Below are positions 57,567 through 64,000 of a DNA stretch of 64,000 nucleotides, in pieces. A program made the translations under genes and the position numbers. Origin of the DNA: Ochotona curzoniae (lineage: Eukaryota > Chordata > Mammalia > Lagomorpha > Ochotonidae); assembly GCF_017591425.1 (NCBI RefSeq), contig NW_024467120.1, positions 1,798,001-1,862,000 of the forward strand, in the 5' to 3' direction. The notes below the pieces were generated by a model that was given only the letters and a program-made list of their open reading frames with translations, was not told the origin of the DNA and ran no database searches. Each line of letters starts with the position of its first letter. The stretch's first letter is position 1.

Positions 57567-57612
57567 AATAAAAAGTTGACTTGGGTGCAAAAAAAAAAAA
57601 AAAAAAAAAAAA
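57567..57612 (+). other. AATAAA signal followed by A24 tract
   Basis: AATAAA at 57567-57572, then 16 bp ('aagttgacttgggtgc') and an A run at 57589-57612. This is the layout of a polyadenylated transcript copied into DNA. The body upstream is not a recognised SINE or L1. See findings. Confidence 0.55.
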
Positions 57613-57714
57613 GATTAATGCCCACAAATGATCTTGAGAAAGGATCTTGAATTTATGTACTGTAAGAAAACTTTACACAGTTTTCAAAATACTTTTACAT
57701 TAGAAGTGAACATC

Positions 57715-58005
57715 TACCATATCGGTTAAACCACCTGTGCTCCACATTTGAGTATCGGGGTTTGATTCCTGGCTCTGACTCCGGAATCCATCTCTCTGCC
57801 ACTGCAGCCTGTGAAAGGTCACAGTGATGGCTTAATTCATGAAGTCCTTACTACCTACATGGGGAAAACAATATTGAATTCCCAGCTCCTGACTCCAACC
57901 CTTGACCAAACCTTGGCCTTTGCAGGCATTTAGGGAGCGTGCTATTTGATAGAGTTCTTTCTTTTTGTCTCTCTGACCCTCAAACAAATTTTGCATCAAA
58001 ATAAA
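57715..58005 (+). mobile_element. Old CSINE-like SINE, plus strand
   Basis: 'catatcggttaaaccacctg', 'ggggtttgattcctggctct', 'attcccagctcctgactcca', 'ggcatttagggagcgtgcta', ending in an A-rich 'catcaaaataaac'. Confidence 0.65.
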
Positions 58006-58109
58006 CTTATTTCTTGCTCATATTTTCTGAAATGCTCTCATATTTCGACATCCTTCATTATCTCAGATTACACAGCTCATCCTTGTTATCTCTGCGCATC
58101 CAACACTTT

Positions 58110-58440
58110 ATTCTCTGTTGCAGCACTATAACTAAATGCCCAAAACAATTTACTTATGAAGAAGGGAGGTTTCTTTTGGCATATATTGTTGCAATTTCAC
58201 CCCATCCTAACTGAGCAGGTCACATTGGTTGGGCCATCTGGTAGACCTGGAGATTGGTAATCATAGAACATGTTCAAAAGAAGAGCCACATGGCTAGCCA
58301 AGAAGCAAAGAGGACAATGGGGCCCAACATAGGCTTTTATAATCCATCATCTTGGGTTCTATACTCCAGCAAGGCAAAGGCCTGACCTCACACTTGGCAT
58401 TCTTCCTAAACACCAGAGCTGGGCCACTAGACACCTAAAT
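58110..58440 (-). mobile_element. MaLR (MLT1/MST) LTR, minus strand, diverged
   Basis: 'ttgcagcactataactaaat', 'ggcaaaggcctgacctcaca' and 'gggccactagacacctaaat' sit in antisense MaLR positions. Assignment is tentative. Confidence 0.45.
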
Positions 58441-59048
58441 TAATACCCAAGATACAGCAGCTCTCCTGAGTGCTTCAGTGAGAACTTGGACTGCACTGGT
58501 TTCTATAGTTAGCTCCCTATTGAGTGTCTGCTGAGTTTTGTAAGCAGCTGGAAACTTTTCTCAGTTATCAATTCTGATTGTACCTTCCTGACTTCTTGGG
58601 TCAGGCTCCTATCAGGCCTGTGCAGCAGCTGGTGTCTCTCGTTCTCTCTGCACCAGATGCCCACTTACCTAAGAGACCCAGAGCAGCCATACCTTCCAGC
58701 ATGGCCCAGTGAAAAGAAACTGATTGCTTTTGTTGTAGACACCTTCCTTTTTCTGCTTTTCTCCTTTTATTGCTGCTGATTAGAGCAGAAACTCACTTTC
58801 TTTCCCTAAACATCTCTTTTCCAAACCTCACTTTATTTAATTGACCCTGTGTGTCTCCATGAATCATCATGCAGCTATCATTTTGTTACAGCCGCACTGG
58901 TTGGAAGAAGTGAGATTGGATACCTTGAATGAAAAAAAGAATGGATATAGAATGACTAATATCTAACTTCAAATATTAAACATTAAGGACATATTTTGAA
59001 AATAGTGTGACAAACTAAGACAGGGACATATGTCGGACCTGTTGGTTA
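58441..59048. other. No feature seen
   Basis: Unique sequence. Confidence 0.5.
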
Positions 59049-59062
59049 AGATGACCTATATA

Positions 59063-59394
59063 GGGCCTGGCGCAGAGGCATAGCGGCTAAAGTCTTCGCC
59101 TTGAACACTCCGGGATCCCATATGGGCGCCGGTTCTAATCCCGGCAGCTCCACTTCCCATCCAGCTCACTGCTTGTGGTCTGGGAAAGCAGTTGAGGATG
59201 GCCCAAAGCTTTGGGACCCTGCACCTGTGTGGGAGACTTGGAAGAAGTTCCTGGCTCCTGGCTTTGGATCGGCACAGCATTGGCCATTGTGCTCACTTGG
59301 GGAGTGAATCATTGGATGGAAGATCTTCCTCTCTGTCTCTCCTCCTCTCTGTATATCTGACTTTCCAATAAATAAATAAACCTTTAAAAAAAAA
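59063..59394 (+). mobile_element. Young CSINE with perfect 14-bp TSD
   Basis: Head 'gggcctggcgcagaggcata', 'tatgggcgccggttctaatc', 'gtgaatcattggatggaaga', 3' end 'gtatatctgactttccaata' and AAAT/A tail. Flanked by agatgacctatata at 59049-59062 and 59395-59408. Confidence 0.95.
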
Positions 59395-59413
59395 AGATGA
59401 CCTATATAGAATT

Positions 59414-59648
59414 GATCATGTTCCGTATCAGAGTGCTGGGGCTTGAGTCATTGTTCCTCTGCTGATTCGTTTCCTGTTAATGTTCACCCTGTGACGTAGC
59501 ATGTGATGGCTCAAGTCGCTGGGCCTTTGGCACTCACGTGGGAGATCCAGACTGAATTCCTGGCTCCTGATTTCATGAGTGAAACTGTGAATGGGCTCTC
59601 TCCCTCCCTCTGCCTCTGAAATAAATAAAATAAACATCATTTTTAAAA
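59414..59648 (+). mobile_element. Old CSINE-like SINE, plus strand
   Basis: 'cagagtgctggggcttgagt', 'ctgattcgtttcctgttaat', 'cacgtgggagatccagactg', 'gaaataaataaaataaacat'. Confidence 0.75.
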
Positions 59649-59650
59649 TG

Positions 59651-59976
59651 TAAATACAGAGGCAGATTTGTGCAGGGGATTAAGCTATCACTTGTGATAG
59701 CCTCTATCAGAGCGACAGTTCATGCTCCAACTGCCCCTCTTCCTACCCAGTGCTCTGCTGATACCCATGTGAAAGTGAACAATGAAGGTGCTGGTGTGTT
59801 GGGCCTTTGGCACTCTTGTAGGGACCCTAGATGTAGGGACACTCTTGGTTCCCAGCTACAACCTGGCTAAGCCTGGCCATTGTAGCCATTTGGGGAAAGA
59901 ACCAGTGGATAAAACTCTCTCTCTTTTCTGTCTAATCACTTTGCCTGTCAAGTAAATAAACACATCAATTTTAAAT
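59651..59976 (+). mobile_element. Old CSINE-like SINE, plus strand, third in a row
   Basis: 'ggggattaagctatcacttg', 'tcttcctacccagtgctctg', 'ttgggcctttggcactcttg', 'ccatttggggaaagaaccag', tail 'aagtaaataaacacatcaat'. Confidence 0.75.
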
Positions 59977-61261
59977 GCATAAAATATTACATGTATTTCA
60001 TGTACTTGTGTAATTCCATAGAGCGGAAGTTGGCAGAAATTCCTGGAAGGGAGTTCCCGGTGTCATAAGGGAAGCTTTTCTGATATCAGTCATTAAAATC
60101 AACAGACTTAATTGGATCATTTCTATATTTGGACACAGATGATTTAGGTGTGTTGTCTTTGGGAAAGTTTATTGAACTTATGACTTGTATGTCTACTTTC
60201 TTATATGTCTATTATCTGCCAGGAAGAAGTTCAAAATGAGCAGCCCCTTCCCTTCGTGCTTGTGTGTCGTGTCATCAGAGCTATTGGAGTAGCAATCAAA
60301 CACTTCCTCACTTGGGAAGTCACAGGAGATACACACCCACAACAGAGAGCCAGGCCGGAGCTAGTCTCCTCAGACTCTGGTCCCGTTTTCTGCTTCTTCT
60401 TCAGACAAGGAGTTAGCATGGCTCACAGGCTTCTGCTCTCCAAATCAACACTCAGAAAAATCATACATGCTAAAATGGGAACTGGATCCAGGAAGCTAAT
60501 GACAGTAATAGTCACATCAATCTCGAAAAGTCCCTGGGTGGCCGGGGCTCCTAACTACTTGGTGCATATGAAGGGCATGAGTGGTTACAGTCTGAGAGTT
60601 GGGGAAGATGGTCAGAAAGGATGTTGGGAGAAGGTGTAGAGAGAAGTTCAGCAAATTCTGCTCTGGTTGTTTCTCACTCATCTCATCCCCAAGTTGCCTG
60701 AGGACCTGGCTGCAAGGGCTCAAGGCTGAGTTTCATGGTCTCCCTTGGACAGAAGAAGCCCTGATGTTAGGTGGAATTTGGATGGAAACAGACATCTGAG
60801 CTGTTGCTTCTAAGTTTTTACTCATACCTGATGTGCAAACTCTGGCTGGTAGGCAAAGCCTCGGAGCTTGCCACTCTCAATATTGATTCTCTTAAGGGCT
60901 TTAAGTTAAACTTAGCTGGAGTGGTTAGTGCTGAGGGGATGGAAAAAGTGGAACTCATGCCCTCCATCCTGCTTAAGCTCACATGAGGCAGGCTGTGACC
61001 CTCTCTGATGGACAGCACTGAAATGAACAACAGGAGGTGTTACACCCAGGGATGGAGAGCTCCTGGACAGGAAGCCAACAGCACATTCCAACCAGAGTGG
61101 AAGCACGTGCTCTTTAACCGTGGGCCCGAGTCCTGAGAAATGCGATAGTGTGGGATTCCTTCACTGGGTAAGCCTAGAGGATGCATAGGTCAAACCCTTC
61201 CTGTGGCCTCTTGATTAAGTCAAGTAACACAGGAAATGAGCGACATAGGAGTGCTGCTGGT
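59977..61261. other. Unique non-coding DNA
   Basis: No recognised repeat. The 144-codon plus frame at 60205-60639 is the largest here; it has no known domain, and antisense frames overlap it. I treat it as chance. Confidence 0.45.
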
Positions 61262-61597
61262 GTCATGTAGCCAACTGTTTCCCTGTTAGCTTTTTTTCTC
61301 TTCTTCCATAATGGCCCACTCTAAAATAGAGACCACCAGTGTAACAGAGTACTATCTAAACCAGTAACACAGTCTCCAATCATCACTGTTAACCATTTTG
61401 TTTACTTAGTTGTGTGTGGTATGCTTTCACACAACTGGCAGCACAGAGGGTGTGTTGACAGCAGCACCACATACCATGACAGCTACCATGTCACTAGATG
61501 ACAGAACATTTGAAACCCATTGTCCTCATCCTCTAATGAGACCACCATCATACGTGCAGCCCCTTGTTAATCAAAACACGGTATATAATACATGATT
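61262..61597 (+). mobile_element. Tigger1-type (Tc1/mariner, pogo-like) DNA transposon 3' end
   Basis: 'gcccactctaaaatagagac', 'actatctaaaccagtaacac', 'cacaactggcagcacagagg', 'catgtcactagatgacagaa', 'aatgagaccaccatcatacg' and a terminal 'gttaatcaaaacacggtata' keep the order of the Tigger1 3' region and terminal repeat, with CpG decay. Internal transposase is absent. Confidence 0.8.
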
Positions 61598-61689
61598 GTG
61601 TTAAGAGCTGGGATTGAAACTAATCCCAGTAAATACAAGGGAAGGAAGTGTCCATTAACACAAAATACAATAAAGTGAATTTGCTGCAT

Positions 61690-61890
61690 TATATTCCGAG
61701 CAAGTATGGATTTTGATGACACCTTTTCCTATGTGCTCTATACACATCGCACAATTATTTCTCAAATGGTATGAGGTTGGACCTATTATTAAGCCCATTT
61801 GATGGGTGAGAAAATTGAGGCACCAAGAGGTCAACTAACTTGGTTACAGTTGTAGACAGATCATAGATTTGAACCCAATAAGTCTATACC
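61690..61890 (-). mobile_element. MIR, minus strand
   Basis: 'ttaagcccatttgatgggtg', 'agaaaattgaggcaccaaga', 'ggtcaactaacttggttaca' and 'catagatttgaacccaataa' give a long, clear reverse MIR. Confidence 0.8.
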
Positions 61891-63889
61891 TGAGTTTATC
61901 CCTTAACTCCTTCACCAGCTCTCAAGTTTGATTAAAAGTCACAATGAAAGGGGAAATGCTAGCATGGTTGTAGCTGAAGAATAGGCTAACATTAATAGCA
62001 GAGTTTCTTTTTGAAAGCAGGAGGAACATGTAAAATGACAGAAAACATACAAGGAAAGTCAAAATACTCGGAGGATAAAGTAGAAGTATCAACATTTATA
62101 TGGTAAGAGCTCTGGGAAAAGAGAGACGTAGAAAGCAGACTCTATGGTTCTACAGAAAATGGCCCTAGGAATGTTCTTATACCGCTCCTGAACTGAGAGG
62201 CAGGGAGGGGCCATTTCAGCACCAACCACAACTCCCTTTCCTGTTTCTGCCAGTGGTGAGGAATTTGTCAACAATATCATAAAATCAAAGTCACCATCCC
62301 TGCTGGCTTTCACCCTAGGAGGCTATCAGGTATTAAAAGTTAGGATTTAAACACTGGGAAGCAGAGTGTCCTGGGAAGTAGCCATTTCCAACATTTGGGG
62401 CTCGCAGAGTGGGAGCTACAGGGGCAGAGAAAGCAGAATCATATTCAAGTGGAGGAACACAGAGAGAACCAGTCTTCTCCAGGATGTTGGATGCATGGCC
62501 ATATGGACCAAGCAAAAGATAGACATACATTACTAGGTCACAAGCCAGCCACATGTTTTTGGAAACCGTCATGATAGGAACACATACACAATCCTTTCAC
62601 ATCCTTGCCACCTGTGACTGTTCTAGCCCCACCAAGGCTGACATGAGTAGGTGTGACTGGATGGGTCACACACACACACACATCATGAGTTCTTGATCCA
62701 TGTTCTGGATTCATACTTCTTAGTCAATATTCATCAGGGGATTTTATCGCTTGCCTGCTCCTCCAGGTCCCCATCTTGCCACATCCAACGTGACTGCTCT
62801 CTATCCTGTCCCCTGTCCCACTGCCACCTGTCAGTGTCTGGGCTCATAACGGGAGTCCATCACTTAGGTGTGGGTTTCTCCTGGGATGTTTGCACCCAAC
62901 TAACTAGAAAGGTCACCTGCCATTTGTTGCTCTGTGTTCTCCAAAGTGCTGCCTCTCTGGAAGTCAAGCCAGGATCAGCCTCCGTCAAGGTGGCTGGAAC
63001 CACGAGACGTGACAAGTCATGTGCCAGAGAGTAGGTCTCAGCCTCAAGAAGCACCCATGGCTGACATTACTTGCACAGAGAAGACAGAAGACTTGAGGGA
63101 AGGAAGGAAACCATCTTCTGCATGGCGGTGTATGTGCATCGGGGTGGAATCCTTCACCTCTCTCTCCATCTGCTGCCTGAGTTAACACTGCACCGTGAGA
63201 ACTGCAGAGGTGGCAGAGTTGGAGTGCTTTGTTTTGTTGACACATCTCTTCTTGGGTTAGCTGAGCACACCAATCCCTTGTATTTATTTGTCAGTTCCAC
63301 ATGCATGAGATAAAAGATAGCCAGTTTGACTAAGGGCAGAGGAAGAAGGTGAGGAGGAGGGAATATGGGGACTGAAATGCTTGGCCAGAGAGTGCCTTCC
63401 TCAAATTAGGTTTCTGCATATGTTAAAAAAAAAAAAAGTTAAAATTAAAATCCAAGTTTGTTTTCTAAGCCCGTTGACACTGGCCATGGCTCCATGTTCC
63501 ATCACCGAAATGCAGCACAATAGACATCACATAATAGGTGACGTCACTTCAGGCAAAAGCCAGGGAATATCATTAGCAACAAAGGCCAGGCTGCACAGGA
63601 GTATGCTGCAGAAACATTTATACTCACTTTCTTGGACCCTGTCTTCTAAAGTTCTTTCTTGCTGGCTTTTTCTGTTCTTTCTAATTCTAGTATTTCTACC
63701 CACGAGGCAACTGTATCCCACGAGAGCACCACACACGGGGTGTAACATCTTCATTTAGCCAACAGCACGAATATCAGTGTGTTGTCTGCACAGTTTTACC
63801 CTACTTCTCCCTCCAGCAAACTGCTACCTCCCGACATTCCCACAGGGAGCCCTCTGCAGACTCCACGGCAGTGCTGTCACCAAGCTGCA
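61891..63889. other. Long unique stretch, no gene recognised
   Basis: About 2 kb with no recognised transposable element. A short (CA)n lies at 62666-62682 and an A run at 63425-63437. Frames of 113 and 125 codons on plus (62693-63034, 63381-63758) have overlapping antisense frames and no domain. Confidence 0.45.
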
Positions 63890-63970
63890 CGGGGAAGAGG
63901 AGCCCAGAGAGATTCACAGCCTTGCCTTGGATCACAGAACACGTGAGTGGCAGAGGGCACCAAAGCCACG
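63890..63970 (-). mobile_element. MIR, minus strand, at window edge
   Basis: 'agaggagcccagagagattc', 'agccttgccttggatcacag' and 'acgtgagtggcagagggcac' match the reverse MIR core. Confidence 0.65.
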
Positions 63971-64000
63971 AGCCCTGTGGCCTTCCCGTTAGAGCACAGC

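Noticed and set aside
60205..60639. A 144-codon plus-strand frame as a small gene
   Set aside because: No similarity I recognise, overlapping antisense frames, no splice or promoter context.

Overview
The window is nuclear DNA from a placental mammal. It has dispersed tRNA-derived C-type SINEs (CSINE) at many stages of decay, old MIR, L2, MER5/Charlie, Tigger1, MaLR (MLT1/MST) and ERV-L fossils, CA/GT microsatellites, and low CpG outside young repeats. CSINEs are lagomorph-specific. The youngest copies (55669-55986, 59063-59394, 17634-17975, 8691-9033) have a head and a 3' end (ending in a 'gtatatctgacttt' type motif plus an A-rich tail) that look more like pika (Ochotona) than rabbit. The subgenus call is from memory of the families, not from a search.

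I find no convincing protein-coding exon. The open frames are short, lack splice-site context, and mostly fall in SINEs, LTRs or simple repeats. The window is best read as intergenic or deep intronic DNA. The only protein-derived segments I can tie to a family are dead: an ERV-L internal region (24830-28400), an antisense L1 ORF2 fossil (10640-12430) and a short sense L1 ORF2 fossil (43370-43730). An unrecognised coding-like tract on the minus strand (44420-45220) may be a decayed retrocopy.

Layout. 1-10.6 kb is sparse unique DNA with six CSINEs, a MER5 and an L1M fragment split by a SINE. At 10.64-12.43 kb lies an antisense L1 body interrupted by two old SINEs and by a 34-bp 5' fragment of U2 snRNA bounded by a perfect 14-bp target-site duplication. 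12.4-14.75 kb is a SINE cluster with an inverted pair. 14.98-16.72 kb is an unusual GC-rich block of degenerate tandem motifs. 17-24.5 kb holds a 5S rRNA pseudogene, MIR, MLT1 and L1M pieces. 24.8-28.4 kb is the ERV-L remnant. 28.8-34.8 kb is SINE/MLT1 mosaic with a long unique stretch. About 35.1-35.66 kb is a repeat-free, CpG-retaining segment that is the best candidate conserved non-coding element. 36.5-45.8 kb is mixed SINE, MIR, MaLR and L1M. 46.47-47.65 kb is a clean, recent, 5'-truncated L1 3'-UTR insertion with a 17-bp target duplication. 48-64 kb is unique DNA with scattered SINEs, L2/MIR, two MLT1s and a Tigger1 3' end.

There is no operon-like or pathway-like organisation to describe. 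What links the features is retrotransposition: L1-type machinery explains the SINEs and the U2 pseudogene, and may explain other retrocopies. I see no evidence of a novel multi-gene system.
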